Source of the DNA: JANRLT01 sp041736895
GTDB taxonomy: Bacteria; Planctomycetota; Planctomycetia; Pirellulales; JALHPA01
Assembly (NCBI GenBank): GCA_041736895.1
Contig: JBGSSS010000040.1
Location: 1 to 43,255 of the forward strand
Direction of reading: 5' to 3'
Length of the DNA stretch: 43,255 nucleotides
Shown: one piece after another, positions 33,333-41,627 of the stretch
Position numbering within the stretch: the stretch's first letter is position 1
How the letters are laid out: each line of letters opens with the position of its first letter
Made by a program: the position numbers and the translations under genes
Notes under the pieces: generated by a model
Seen by the model: only the letters and a program-made list of their open reading frames with translations
Told to the model about the DNA's origin: nothing
Databases searched by the model: none

Positions 33333-34484
33333 CTAATCTTGGCAAATTTCGCACGAGGGAGGAATCGTAAATTCGTGATGAAAGCGTTGCCATTCCTGCA
33401 TCGCAAAGCGATCGGTCATCCCAGCGATGTAATCGCCGATCGTCCGTTCGAGCCCCTCGGCTTCGATTCTTGCGGTGAAGGAATTCGGCAAATGCGCGGG
33501 CCGGTCGCACAAAAGCTCGAACAGTTCCTGCAGCTTGGCTTGGTACTCTTTGCGCGTCGCGAGCAAGTCGGGATGCCGATAAACTCGTGCCCGCAGAAAC
33601 CGTTCCAGCTCCAACTTATACTCGCGCAGATCGCCGCTCATCGCGACATACGGTTCCGCGGCGGCAATCGCCGCGCGATTCGCCGGCGGGCGCTCCTGGA
33701 GCTGCCTTCGCGTCTCGGCGATGAGATCGCTGACTTGCCAATCGATCAGCTCGTGGACCGCGGCGCGGCGCAGTTCATCTTCGTCCATCGCAGCGTACAT
33801 CTGCCGCACGCGCGCGGTCGCTGCACGCCAAAACGGAACCTCGTCCAACTCGGCCAGCGTCAAGATTCCATACCGCAGCGCATCGTCCGGATCATGCGAG
33901 TCGTACGCCAAGCTATCCGCCGCATCAACCACTTGCGCTTCAAGGTACGGCTGAGAAGTGCGGCCATGTTTTTGGCTCCGCTCGCGCTGGCCGGCCAACG
34001 TCGCCGCACTCAGATTCAGTCCCGGAGCGCCCGGCGCGCGAAATTCGAGCAGTTCCACGATCCGCAGCGCCTGGGCATTGTGATTGAATCCGCCCTGAGC
34101 GCGGAGCGCTAGGTCGAGCGCGTCCTCGCCCGCGTGCCCAAACGGCGGATGCCCGATGTCGTGCATCAACGTCAGCGCTTCGATCAGGTCTTCGTTCAGG
34201 CGCAGGGCCCTACCGATCGTGCGCGCGATCGAGGTGGCCTCGAGCGTGTGCGTCAATCGCGTACGATGGTAATCGCCGTGCTCGTGGCCGGTGAAGACCT
34301 GCGTCTTTTGACTCAAGCGGCGAAACGCGGCGCAGTGCAGAATCCGATCCCGGTCGCGCTGAAACGGGCCGCGCAGCGGATGCGGGGTTTCCGGCCGCGC
34401 GCGGCCGCCGTAGTCCACGCTAAACGTGGCGTAAGGAGCGAGCAGCAGCCCCTCGCGCTCGGCGATAGTCATCTCGGGCGTCAT
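33333..34484 (-). CDS. dgt: Deoxyguanosinetriphosphate triphosphohydrolase-like HD protein
   Basis: A 383-residue HD-superfamily hydrolase of dGTPase type, which splits dGTP into deoxyguanosine and triphosphate. The N-terminal signature RGPFQRDRDRILHCAAFRRL and TQVFTGHEHGDYHRTRLTHT lead to the metal motifs: His79, His108-Asp109 (LMHDIGHPPFGHAGE) and a later Asp in VVDAADSLAYDSHDPDDAL. The set is complete. Length and the conserved Cys-containing C-terminus (FHHEFTIPPSCEIC) fit the shorter dGTPase branch, which can hydrolyse several dNTPs. ATG at 34484. It heads a minus-strand run with the methyltransferase, PIN/TRAM and small gene. Such enzymes serve nucleotide pools and sometimes phage defence; nothing here indicates defence. 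Confidence 0.93.
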   Translation of the reverse strand: MTPEMTIAEREGLLLAPYATFSVDYGGRARPETPHPLRGPFQRDRDRILHCAAFRRLSQKTQVFTGHEHGDYHRTRLTHTLEATSIARTIGRALRLNEDLIEALTLMHDIGHPPFGHAGEDALDLALRAQGGFNHNAQALRIVELLEFRAPGAPGLNLSAATLAGQRERSQKHGRTSQPYLEAQVVDAADSLAYDSHDPDDALRYGILTLAELDEVPFWRAATARVRQMYAAMDEDELRRAAVHELIDWQVSDLIAETRRQLQERPPANRAAIAAAEPYVAMSGDLREYKLELERFLRARVYRHPDLLATRKEYQAKLQELFELLCDRPAHLPNSFTARIEAEGLERTIGDYIAGMTDRFAMQEWQRFHHEFTIPPSCEICQD

Positions 34485-34558
34485 GCGAATCGAAAGTGTC
34501 TTCGTGGCTTGAGCCGTTAATATAGAATATCGCCGCGATTTCCCCTAGATTGATTCGT

Positions 34559-34626
34559 TAGCAGCCCGACGCGTAAGCAAGGGAGAATGTCGCTTTTCAC
34601 TCCCTTGCTTACGCTGCGGGCTGCTA
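34559..34626. repeat. Long imperfect palindrome with GCGTAAGCAAGGGAG arms
   Basis: TAGCAGCCCG-AC-GCGTAAGCAAGGGAG, a 14-base loop, then CTCCCTTGCTTACGC-TG-CGGGCTGCTA: a stem of about 27 bases with a two-base mismatch. It lies upstream of the divergent dGTPase and methyltransferase genes. A related phrase (GCGTAGCGTTAGCGAGGG) follows the pseudouridine synthase gene near 36350, so this is probably a dispersed repeat family. Confidence 0.8.
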
Positions 34627-34664
34627 TCGTGATAGGCTTTTCGCTCGAAGCGCAAGAAATCGTA

Positions 34665-34708
34665 TTCAGCGCCAACCCAAGCCTACGGATGGTAAGCCCA
34701 TCCGTAGG
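34665..34708 (+). repeat. 44-base repeat with internal hairpin, copy 1
   Basis: It starts TTCAGCGCCAACCCAAG and contains the perfect hairpin CCTACGGATGG / CCATCCGTAGG. The same 44 bases, with one mismatch in the loop, occur in reverse orientation at 36419-36462. The pair brackets the methyltransferase and pseudouridine synthase genes. Confidence 0.9.
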
Positions 34709-34772
34709 AGATTGCGGGATATGACGGAAAATCGTTTTGCATTTTCAACAATTCTTGCCAGGGAGCATTCCG

Positions 34773-35471
34773 ATGGGGTGGTTGAATAGTAAAGCGGTTC
34801 AAAGCCTCGGCGGCGGCTTTCTTGAACGCTTCGGGATTCGCTCTTGGTCCCGGCTGATGATGGCCGCGCTAAACGCGCGCAAAGAACCGGCGGCGTGCAA
34901 ACTCATCCGCCAGGTCTTTCGCGACAACCGCTCGCTGATGACCACCTATGAAACGTGGAACATCTACGCGCTCACCCGCGCTCAAGCGAAGATGCCGGGC
35001 GCCATCGCCGAAGTCGGCGTCTACCAAGGCGCCTCGGCCAAAATCATCTGCGAAGTCAAAGGCGACAAACCGCTGCACCTGTTCGATACCTTCGCCGGTC
35101 TTCCCAAAGCCTCGGAGCACGACCGCGGCATCCACAAAGAAGGCCAATACACTTGCAGTCTCGAAGATGTTCAAGCTTACTTAAAAGATTACTCGAACCT
35201 GCACTTCTACAAAGGCCTCTTTCCTGACTCGGCGATCGATGTCTCGGACGATCGCTTCTGCTTGGCTCACTTCGATGTCGATCTCTATGAAGGGACCAAA
35301 GCTTGCTTAGAATACTTTTATCCGCGCATGGTTCCCGGCGGGATTATGATCACCCATGACTTTGATATTCTCGCGGGCGTACGCAAAGCGTTCGAAGAGT
35401 TTCTCGCCGACAAACCGGAAAGCCTGATCGAAATGCCGACGACGCAATGCATGATCGTGAAGTTGCCGTAG
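34773..35471 (+). CDS. TylF/MycF-like SAM-dependent methyltransferase
   Basis: The ATG at 34773 with GGGAG seven bases upstream gives 232 residues. The SAM site is GAIAEVGVYQGASAKIICEV, followed by LHLFDTFAGLPKASEHD, AHFDVDLYEGTKACLEYFYP and GGIMITHDFD; the last two carry the metal-binding acidic residues of the TylF/MycF macrocin O-methyltransferase family (PF05711). Many bacterial members sit in sugar or surface polysaccharide pathways, but no such cluster is here. It lies between the inverted 44-base repeats with the pseudouridine synthase gene and is not near any polyketide gene. Substrate unknown. Confidence 0.88.
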   Translation: MGWLNSKAVQSLGGGFLERFGIRSWSRLMMAALNARKEPAACKLIRQVFRDNRSLMTTYETWNIYALTRAQAKMPGAIAEVGVYQGASAKIICEVKGDKPLHLFDTFAGLPKASEHDRGIHKEGQYTCSLEDVQAYLKDYSNLHFYKGLFPDSAIDVSDDRFCLAHFDVDLYEGTKACLEYFYPRMVPGGIMITHDFDILAGVRKAFEEFLADKPESLIEMPTTQCMIVKLP

Positions 35472-35482
35472 AAAACAGAAGA

Positions 35483-35636
35483 CTTTTGCCACTGATTGTC
35501 ACTGAAAAATACTGATTTGCACTGATCAGACCAGAAGTAGGTAGGCTACATTCATAGCGGTTACTGCTATTTGCTGGTCAGTTCTTTTCTGATCTGTGAA
35601 AATCAGTAATCAATCCGTGTTCATCAGTGGCAAAAG
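35483..35636. repeat. Imperfect inverted repeat of TCACTGA/CAGTGGCAAAAG type
   Basis: The left arm (35483-35530, CTTTTGCCACTGATTGTCAC onward) is the imperfect reverse complement of the right arm (35588-35636, ending ATCAGTGGCAAAAG), with the related phrases CTGATTTGCACTGATCAGA and TCTGATCTGTGAAAATCAG facing each other around a 57-base centre. It fills the gap between the methyltransferase and pseudouridine synthase genes and overlaps an in-frame upstream extension of the latter. Confidence 0.8.
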
Positions 35637-35646
35637 AATTCAACGT

Positions 35647-36348
35647 ATGTCCGCACCCACGATTCTTTACGAAGACAATCATCTCCTCGTCGTGAACAAA
35701 CCCTCGGGTTTGGCGACAATGGGCGCGCTTGACGGCGAACCATCGCTGGTCGAATGGGCGCGCGCGGACTTGAAGCGGCGTTATCAAAAACCGGGCAATG
35801 TGTACATCGGCGTCGTGCAGCGGCTCGATGCCTGGGCGAGCGGCGTGCTGGTATTGGCCAAGACGTCGAAGGCCGCGGCGCGCCTCACCGCGCAGTTCGC
35901 TGCGCGCGAAACGGCGAAACAATACTGGTGCGTTGTCGAGGGACTTGTTGAGCCGGCGGCCGGAACATGGCGCGATTACTTGGCGAAGGACGATGCCGCG
36001 CGGCGTGTCCGCGTGGTGGCAAAGTCCGCGCCGGGCGCGCAAAACGCCGAGTTGAACTACACCGTGCGAGGTCGAAGCTCGGACAAGCAATTCTCGTGGC
36101 TCGAAATCGAACTGCTGACCGGCAGAAAGCATCAAATCCGCGTCCAATGCTCCGCGCGCGGCCTCGCCATCGTCGGCGATCAAAAGTACGACGCGGCAAC
36201 CCGCTTCGCGCCCGTATCGATCGCCCTCCACAGCCGCGAACTGACGTTTCAGCACCCAACGCGCGATGCAGCGCTGACGTTTACGGCACCTTTGCCCGCA
36301 GCATGGCGAAAGCTCGATTTGCCTTGGCCGGCGGATGCATTTTTGTAG
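35647..36348 (+). CDS. RluA-family pseudouridine synthase
   Basis: A 233-residue enzyme of the RluA/RluD family that isomerises uridine to pseudouridine in rRNA or tRNA. The ATG at 35647 gives the natural start (SAPTILYEDNHLLVVNKPSG). The catalytic aspartate is Asp61 in VVQRLDAWASGVLVLAKTS, a variant of the usual RLDRxTSG. Later motifs are AARETAKQYWCVVEG and LTGRKHQIRVQCSARG (RNA contact), and the end is usual for the family. There is no S4 domain, as in RluA, RluC-like short forms and TruC. The upstream in-frame extension is made of repeat sequence and is rejected. The target uridine is unknown. Confidence 0.92.
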   Translation: MSAPTILYEDNHLLVVNKPSGLATMGALDGEPSLVEWARADLKRRYQKPGNVYIGVVQRLDAWASGVLVLAKTSKAAARLTAQFAARETAKQYWCVVEGLVEPAAGTWRDYLAKDDAARRVRVVAKSAPGAQNAELNYTVRGRSSDKQFSWLEIELLTGRKHQIRVQCSARGLAIVGDQKYDAATRFAPVSIALHSRELTFQHPTRDAALTFTAPLPAAWRKLDLPWPADAFL

Positions 36349-36418
36349 GCGCGTAGCGTTAGCGAGGGCGACAAAAATCCGATGCTGAGCTCGCTCTGGC
36401 TTTAAGCGCGATGCAGCC

Positions 36419-36462
36419 CCTACGGATGGGCATACCATCCGTAGGCTTGGGTTGGCGCTGAA
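36419..36462 (-). repeat. 44-base repeat with internal hairpin, copy 2 (inverted)
   Basis: Reverse complement of the repeat at 34665-34708 with one mismatch in the hairpin loop; it ends GGTTGGCGCTGAA on the plus strand. It lies between the pseudouridine synthase and the third kinase gene. Confidence 0.9.
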
Positions 36463-36616
36463 TGAACTTTGCGTATTTCGATAGTATTTTCTCCGGCCTT
36501 CGAACTGCTGTTGTATAAATTTTTGGACCGTCGATTAAACTAGAGTATCCGGGTTATTGGCTTGTTCTCTTCTCCCCAACCCCCAATCCCGAATCCCCAA
36601 CCCCGAATCCCGCCCC

Positions 36617-38002
36617 TTGTCCACACACTCCAAACCGCCGTTCCGCAAATGCCTGCTCTCCAGCGGCTTGATCAGCGCGTCGGATTTGGACCAAATCATG
36701 GTCGGGCTGCGCAAGCAACTGCCGCCGGTCGAGACCGAAGTGTCGGACTCGAAGCTCGCCGCGACGCTGATCGAACGCAAGTACCTGACCAAGTTTCAGG
36801 CGGCTCAAACCCTCGCCGGCCATGCTAAATTAAGTCTTGGCCCGTACATCATTCAAGACTCGCTGGGGCAGGGGGGGATGGGCCAGGTCTTTCTCGCCAA
36901 GCATCAGATGCTCGGCCGCTTGGTCGCGATCAAAGTTCTCCCGCGCAGCAAGACCTCGCCCGAAGCGATCGCCAGCTTCATGCGCGAGATACAAAACCAA
37001 GCCAAGCTCGACCACGATCACCTAGTCCGCGCGATCGACGCCGGCCATGATGGCAACGTCTATTATCTTGTTTGCGAGTACATTCCCGGGGCCGATCTAC
37101 GGCGCTTTGTGCGCGAACGCGGACCGCTGGGCATGATCGAAGCGGCCAACGTCATCACGCAAGCGGCCCGCGCGCTCGACTACGCGCACCAGAGCGGCTT
37201 GCTGCATCGCGACGTCAAACCGGGAAACATCCTCGTCACGCCCGATGGACTGGCTAAGGTTTCGGACCTGGGCCTCGCCGGTTGGCTGCATGATAGCGAC
37301 GACCCGCGTGCCGGCAAGATCGTTGGCACGGCCGATTACCTCTCGCCCGAGCAGATTCAGACGCCGCTGCAAGTCACCGCGCAGAGCGATGTCTACTCGC
37401 TCGGCTGCTCGCTTTACTACGCTGTGACGGGCAAGGTTCCGTTCCCCGGCGGCACCACGCGCGATAAAGCCAAACGCCATTGCGAGGATTCGCCGATCCA
37501 TCCGCGGGTGTTGAATCCGAATCTGAGCGAGCGCTTCGTCACGGTGCTGGCCGCAATGATGGCCAAGAAAACCAAGGACCGGCTCCGCGACATGAGCGAG
37601 GTCATCGAGAAGCTCTCGCCCTGGGTGGCGCAGCGCGACAGCGGTCTGCTGAGCGACAGCGCGGAGTGGCGGATGGAATCGCCGACGGTCGATGTGCTCG
37701 ACGGCAATCAAGACACCGAACCGAGCGATAGCGATATCAAAGCCGGCCTCTCGAACCCGCGCGTTGTTCCGCCGCGCGTCATCAAAGCTCCTAGCGCCAC
37801 GGCCGTTTGGACAATTCCCGAGGACCTCAACGCGATCCCCGGCAGCCAGTCGCAATCGCAGATCAGCATGTTGCCCGACGCGATCTTCGAAGAGCGCCCG
37901 AGCAATCAAGCCTGGATGATTCCGGTGCTGCTCGGCCTCGTCGCGCTCTTGGCCGTGGGCTTGGTGATCATGATCGTCATGCAGGCGATGAACATGAAAT
38001 GA
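36617..38002 (+). CDS. Ser/Thr protein kinase with C-terminal transmembrane anchor
   Basis: The start is uncertain. The frame opens at 36557, but its first 20 codons lie in a C/A-rich low-complexity tract (CCCAACCCC- and CCGAATCCC-like units), so TTG 36617 (about 461 residues) is chosen. An N-terminal helical segment (FRKCLLSSGLISASDLDQIM...LTKFQAAQTLAG) precedes the kinase: GQGGMG loop, LVAIKVLP lysine, LHRDVKPGNILV, SDLGLAG (DLG in place of DFG), GTADYLSPEQ and SDVYSLG. The metal-binding aspartate is kept, so activity is plausible. A low-complexity linker and one transmembrane helix (WMIPVLLGLVALLAVGLVIMIVM) end it. Targets unknown. It follows the inverted-repeat region and no cofactor gene is near. 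Confidence 0.9.
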   Translation: MSTHSKPPFRKCLLSSGLISASDLDQIMVGLRKQLPPVETEVSDSKLAATLIERKYLTKFQAAQTLAGHAKLSLGPYIIQDSLGQGGMGQVFLAKHQMLGRLVAIKVLPRSKTSPEAIASFMREIQNQAKLDHDHLVRAIDAGHDGNVYYLVCEYIPGADLRRFVRERGPLGMIEAANVITQAARALDYAHQSGLLHRDVKPGNILVTPDGLAKVSDLGLAGWLHDSDDPRAGKIVGTADYLSPEQIQTPLQVTAQSDVYSLGCSLYYAVTGKVPFPGGTTRDKAKRHCEDSPIHPRVLNPNLSERFVTVLAAMMAKKTKDRLRDMSEVIEKLSPWVAQRDSGLLSDSAEWRMESPTVDVLDGNQDTEPSDSDIKAGLSNPRVVPPRVIKAPSATAVWTIPEDLNAIPGSQSQSQISMLPDAIFEERPSNQAWMIPVLLGLVALLAVGLVIMIVMQAMNMK

Positions 38003-38185
38003 AAGCCCGCGGCGTAAGCCAGGCCGCGAAAAATAATACTGCATCATCAGGGACGCGAGTTTTTTGAGCGTACCCTAGAACGCTACTCCCTGTCTTAAAG
38101 CCCTTATTTCAAAGTCAGAAATCGATTTTGCCATCTGCATTGAATTATTAAATACCAAGTTGCAGTTGCGTTTCTGTGCGGGGGT

Positions 38186-38248
38186 AGGCAAAAGAATGAA
38201 GGCAGGAGAATCAAACAGAATAATTCTTCTGCCTTCATTCTCTTGCCT
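38186..38248. repeat. Dispersed palindromic repeat, GGCAAAAGAATGAAGGCAG family, copy 1
   Basis: AGGCAAAAGAATGAAGGCAG with GAGAAT faces ATTCTTCTGCCTTCATTCTC with TTGCCT across an 11-base loop: a stem of about 25 bases with few mismatches. A diverged copy lies at 42229-42288. It lies between the convergent kinase and small secreted protein genes. The rest of 38003-38348 holds a weak GC hairpin (GCGGC/GCCGC, 38010-38035) that may end the kinase transcript. Confidence 0.8.
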
Positions 38249-38348
38249 GTCTCCCTTTTTTGAATAACAATCCAGTGAATAAACAGTGCTGAAGCCCGCG
38301 CATGCACGCGAACTTCAGCACTCGTCGAACGGGCTGCTTCGAGACACA

Positions 38349-38960
38349 TTATTCCGCTTCGAGATACTTCTGGTATTCCGTAAACGCAAGCTTGTCTTTC
38401 TTGCGCAGCTCTTCGGCATTCGGCGCTTGGACGCGGCGGATTTCCATGTTCGCCAACGTGACGACGATCATGTGAATCTGTCCGTTCGGTTTCACTTTGA
38501 TCACGGTGCTGTACTGTTCATCGACGCCGGCCTTGACTTTGTCTTCACCAATGTTCGTGGTCGCAACGGCGCGGCCGTTTGCAGCACCTGGATTGGCGAC
38601 GCCTTGTTCCATCACCACGGGTTGAATCGCGGCAGGCGTGAGCATCTGTTGCATGTTGGCGGGCAGCGCCGGCATGTTCGGGAAATTGCCGTTTGCGGAG
38701 CCATACGAATTATTCATCTGGGGCATCCCGCCGTTTTGAACTTGCGCTCGGCTTGTGGACTGAGTTTGCCCGTTCGTACCGGAACCGCTCGCGCTGCCGC
38801 TGGCACTAGCAGAGCCACGAGCCATCCCCCCTCCCGAAACCTGGGGCATAGAGTTCTGCGATTTTGGCGGCAAATCCGAAGTTGCCGGCCCTGCGGCCGC
38901 GAGGATCGAACAACAACCAAGCCCCACAATTCCGACAAGTAAGTGACGAGAATAGCGCAT
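38349..38960 (-). CDS. Secreted protein with Ser/Gly/Ala-rich linker, family unknown
   Basis: A 203-residue protein with a signal peptide (about 1-22, LLVGIVGLGCCSILAAAG) and AGGAGG at an ideal distance before the ATG at 38960, so expression is likely good. Residues 45-70 are low-complexity (SASASGSASGSG), then come Met/Pro/Asn-rich stretches, and a C-terminal folded-looking part (STVIKVKPNGQIHMIVVTLA, RKKDKLAFTEYQKYLEAE). A Cys pair lies in the signal region, but there is no clear lipobox. No domain recognised. It lies divergent from the ADP-ribosylglycohydrolase gene. Function unknown. Confidence 0.8.
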   Translation of the reverse strand: MRYSRHLLVGIVGLGCCSILAAAGPATSDLPPKSQNSMPQVSGGGMARGSASASGSASGSGTNGQTQSTSRAQVQNGGMPQMNNSYGSANGNFPNMPALPANMQQMLTPAAIQPVVMEQGVANPGAANGRAVATTNIGEDKVKAGVDEQYSTVIKVKPNGQIHMIVVTLANMEIRRVQAPNAEELRKKDKLAFTEYQKYLEAE

Positions 38961-39125
38961 CGCAGGCCTCCTGAAAAGAAAAGAAGAAACTGTTCCATCC
39001 GAGATGTTACCGAAACCCGCCGAATTCTTGCAGCATTTCTTTTCGCCTGATCCAAAACATTGCTAAATTGATCTCACAACGGACGGACGCATCAACTCAT
39101 CTCATTTTGTTTAAGCGGGAAAGAT

Positions 39126-40034
39126 ATGGAACTCGTCGATCGCTACCGCGGCTGTTTGCTTGGACTGGCTTGCGGCGATGCGGTGGGAACCACCGTCGAG
39201 TTCTCTCCGCGCGGCAGTTTCACGCCGCTTACCGACATGGTCGGCGGCGGGCCGTTTGGGTTGCCTGTCGGCGCGTGGACCGACGACACGTCGATGGCGT
39301 TGTGCCTGGCAACGAGTCTGGTCGAGTGCGGCAAGTTCGACCTGCGCGATCAGATCGAGCGGTATTGCCGCTGGTACGAAGATGGTTATCTCAGCAGCAC
39401 CGGCCGCTGCTTCGACATCGGCAACGCGACGCGCACGGCGCTTGAACTATTCCTTCGAGAAGGCAATCCCAAAGCCGGTTCGTCGGATCCGCATTCCGCA
39501 GGCAACGGCAGTATCATGCGGCTTGCACCGGCAATCTTATTCGCTTACCCCGATGAACAAGAAGCTCGCCGCTTCGCAGTCGAGAGTTCGAAGACGACTC
39601 ATTCTGCGGCCGAATGTCTCGATGCCTGCCGGTTGATGTCGGATACCCTCTGCCGAGCGCTGGCTGGCCAAGCGCGAGAAGAAACGCTACTCCCGTTCGA
39701 TCCAGAAAAATATCCGACAGTAAAAGTCAAAGAAATCGCCAGTGGAACTTGGCAGCAAAAGTCCCGCGACCAAATCCGCGGCTCCGGCTACGTGATCGAC
39801 TCGCTCGAAGCGGCGCTTTGGTGCTGCTGGCAGACAAACAATTTTCGAGACGCGGTGCTGCTGGCGGCAAATCTCGGCGACGATGCCGATACCACGGCGG
39901 CAGTCGTGGGGCAGATCGCCGGCGCGATGTTCGGCGAAGCGGGGATTCCTAAAAGCTGGCTCGAGAAACTGGTCATGCGCGATGAGATCGCGAAGCTAGC
40001 GGAGCAGCTATATCAATTGCCACGGCAATCTTAG
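39126..40034 (+). CDS. ADP-ribosylglycohydrolase family protein (DraG-like)
   Basis: A 302-residue enzyme of the DraG/ARH family, which removes ADP-ribose from proteins or hydrolyses related N-glycosidic bonds. Magnesium-site motifs are visible: RGCLLGLACGDAVG, GAWTDDTSMALCLA (two Asp) and GDDADTTAAVVGQIAGA (Asp cluster); an SAGNGSIMRLAP segment matches the family's NGSLMR block. All are intact. GGGAAAG precedes the ATG at 39126. No ADP-ribosyltransferase or toxin gene is adjacent, so the substrate is open. It converges on the desaturase gene with a 15-base gap. Confidence 0.92.
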   Translation: MELVDRYRGCLLGLACGDAVGTTVEFSPRGSFTPLTDMVGGGPFGLPVGAWTDDTSMALCLATSLVECGKFDLRDQIERYCRWYEDGYLSSTGRCFDIGNATRTALELFLREGNPKAGSSDPHSAGNGSIMRLAPAILFAYPDEQEARRFAVESSKTTHSAAECLDACRLMSDTLCRALAGQAREETLLPFDPEKYPTVKVKEIASGTWQQKSRDQIRGSGYVIDSLEAALWCCWQTNNFRDAVLLAANLGDDADTTAAVVGQIAGAMFGEAGIPKSWLEKLVMRDEIAKLAEQLYQLPRQS

Positions 40035-40049
40035 TAGCCAAATTTTCTT

Positions 40050-41063
40050 TTACTCCGCTTCAGCTTCCGGCGAAACCTCGGGCGGCTTCATTCCCTTGCG
40101 GCAAGGCACGACGATATTCCAGACCAGCCCGCACTTCTCCCACAAGCGCAGCGTCGCATAAGTCAGATCAAGTTCCCACCAGCGGTGCCCGTGCAATGCG
40201 GAGCGCGGGTCGGCGTGGTGATTGTTGTGCCAACCTTCGCCATTGGTGATCACCCCGATCACCCAATTGTTGCGGCTGTTGTCGAGCGTTTCGTAGTTAC
40301 GATAGCCAAAGGCGTGCCCGATGGAATTCACGCTCCAAGTCACATGCCAGGTGTAAACGATGCGCACGAACACTCCCCAGAACAGCCATTGGGCAGCGCA
40401 TTGGATGATTGCTGCGGAGTCGCCGTATCGTAGAAAACCGTACAGCGCTCCCAAGCCCGCGATCAATGCCCCCTGGAGCAACAGGACCGCGGCGAAATTG
40501 ACGCGCGATTCGAGCCAGCGATAGTATGGTTGTTGAATCAATTCCCGGCTGTACTTTTCCAAGGTCGGCATTTTATTCAGCTCGGTGTTCTCGACAAACA
40601 GCCAACCCACGTGCCCCCAGAACAACGTGACCAACGGGGAATGCGGATCGGGTTGCTCATCGGCATGGTTGTGATGCATGCGATGATGCGCGACCCAGCG
40701 CGCCGGCGTGTCCTGCATGCAGCAGACACCTAATGTCGCCAACGTGTACTCCAACCAGCGCGGGCATTGATACCCTCGATGGGTCAGCAGACGATGATAG
40801 CCGGCGCCGATGCCCGTGGAGCAAAAAAGGTAATTGCCCAGCGGCAGCCACAGCAGCCCGTACCAGCTATACAAGTACGGCACAAACATCAGCGGCAGGA
40901 GCGCATGAAAGCCGAGGATGAGAACGACGTTGAGCCAATGAACTTGCCGCCGCACGACGGTGGCCGGCCGATCGAGCGCCAATGTTGCCGCTGTTTCGCT
41001 CAGTCCCTGCAACGAAGCTTCCGCGTCGATTTGTTTTTCGGGGTGAACTTCAGCCGTAACCAT
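40050..41063 (-). CDS. Acyl-CoA / fatty acid desaturase (delta-9 type)
   Basis: The ATG at 41063 (AGGG seven bases upstream) gives 337 residues; 24 extra upstream codons do not look like family sequence. The three histidine boxes of membrane di-iron desaturases are present: HRLLTH (90-95), HHRMHH (126-131) and HNNHH in the C-terminal part. Hydrophobic segments lie near 43-80 and 180-230. The LGVCCMQDTPARWVAHHR and HNHADEQPDPHSP phrases place it with stearoyl-CoA desaturase-like delta-9 enzymes, which insert a cis double bond into saturated acyl chains and so adjust membrane fluidity. It acts in the cytoplasmic membrane. Electron donor genes are not nearby. Confidence 0.93.
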   Translation of the reverse strand: MVTAEVHPEKQIDAEASLQGLSETAATLALDRPATVVRRQVHWLNVVLILGFHALLPLMFVPYLYSWYGLLWLPLGNYLFCSTGIGAGYHRLLTHRGYQCPRWLEYTLATLGVCCMQDTPARWVAHHRMHHNHADEQPDPHSPLVTLFWGHVGWLFVENTELNKMPTLEKYSRELIQQPYYRWLESRVNFAAVLLLQGALIAGLGALYGFLRYGDSAAIIQCAAQWLFWGVFVRIVYTWHVTWSVNSIGHAFGYRNYETLDNSRNNWVIGVITNGEGWHNNHHADPRSALHGHRWWELDLTYATLRLWEKCGLVWNIVVPCRKGMKPPEVSPEAEAE

Positions 41064-41087
41064 GCGCGACCCTGCCTTAGATTTCTT

Positions 41088-41276
41088 GTGCGCGAGCAGA
41101 ACAAAACAGCGGAGACGACTGCGGGAAACCGACATCCAACACCAACGATTGTGGTTCCTCCACCGCAGCGACGCAACAAATTTCTGCGCAAGAAGTTACG
41201 CGAACTGATCTACGATTTGCGTGTCATGTATCGGAGCAACCGTATTCCGCGACGGAGCATCGAATCCTTCCCCTAA
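41088..41276 (+). CDS. Possible small basic protein (doubtful)
   Basis: A 62-residue open frame from GTG 41088, rich in Arg and Lys, ending FLRKKLRELIYDLRVMYRSN and RIPRRSIESFP. The C-terminal part is amphipathic and protein-like and lies outside the divergent desaturase gene. However, no ribosome site is seen and no family is recognised. It may be a real short gene or chance. The rest of 41277-41475 holds only hairpins. Confidence 0.25.
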   Translation: MREQNKTAETTAGNRHPTPTIVVPPPQRRNKFLRKKLRELIYDLRVMYRSNRIPRRSIESFP

Positions 41277-41404
41277 GCATTCGCATACGGCGAGAGGAAC
41301 GCGGAATCGGAGATTCCGAGAAGCGGCCGGGTTTTCCGGCCAAAACCAGGGCTTGCCCTCCAGCGAAAGGATGATAATCTAGTTAATTCCCAGGAGTTGA
41401 CGGG

Positions 41405-41440
41405 AGAACCGCGAAAGGGAAACGCTTTCCCCGCGGTTCT
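41405..41440. repeat. Hairpin upstream of tRNA-Phe
   Basis: AGAACCGCG and CGCGGTTCT pair around an 18-base loop that itself contains GAAAG/CTTTC. It lies 35 bases before the tRNA. A shorter hairpin (GGCCGG, loop GTTTT, CCGGCC, then AAAA) is near 41326-41346. Either could be a terminator of an upstream transcript; neither is followed by a T run on the plus strand. Confidence 0.55.
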
Positions 41441-41475
41441 TCGTTCGCATGGGGAAAATTGATCTGAAAACCCTT

Positions 41476-41548
<73 letters not shown>

Positions 41549-41556
41549 CTTTGAAA

Positions 41557-41590
41557 CCCTTGCAAGTCGGTGACTTGCAAGGGATTTTTT
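41557..41590 (+). terminator. Intrinsic terminator of tRNA-Phe
   Basis: CCCTTGCAAGTC, loop GGT, GACTTGCAAGGG followed by ATTTTTT: a perfect 12-base stem with a T run, just after the tRNA. It lies before the start of the nuclease-fold gene. Confidence 0.92.
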
Positions 41591-41627
41591 GTCAAAATTC
41601 GCGCCATTGAATTGCAAGGAATTTGCG

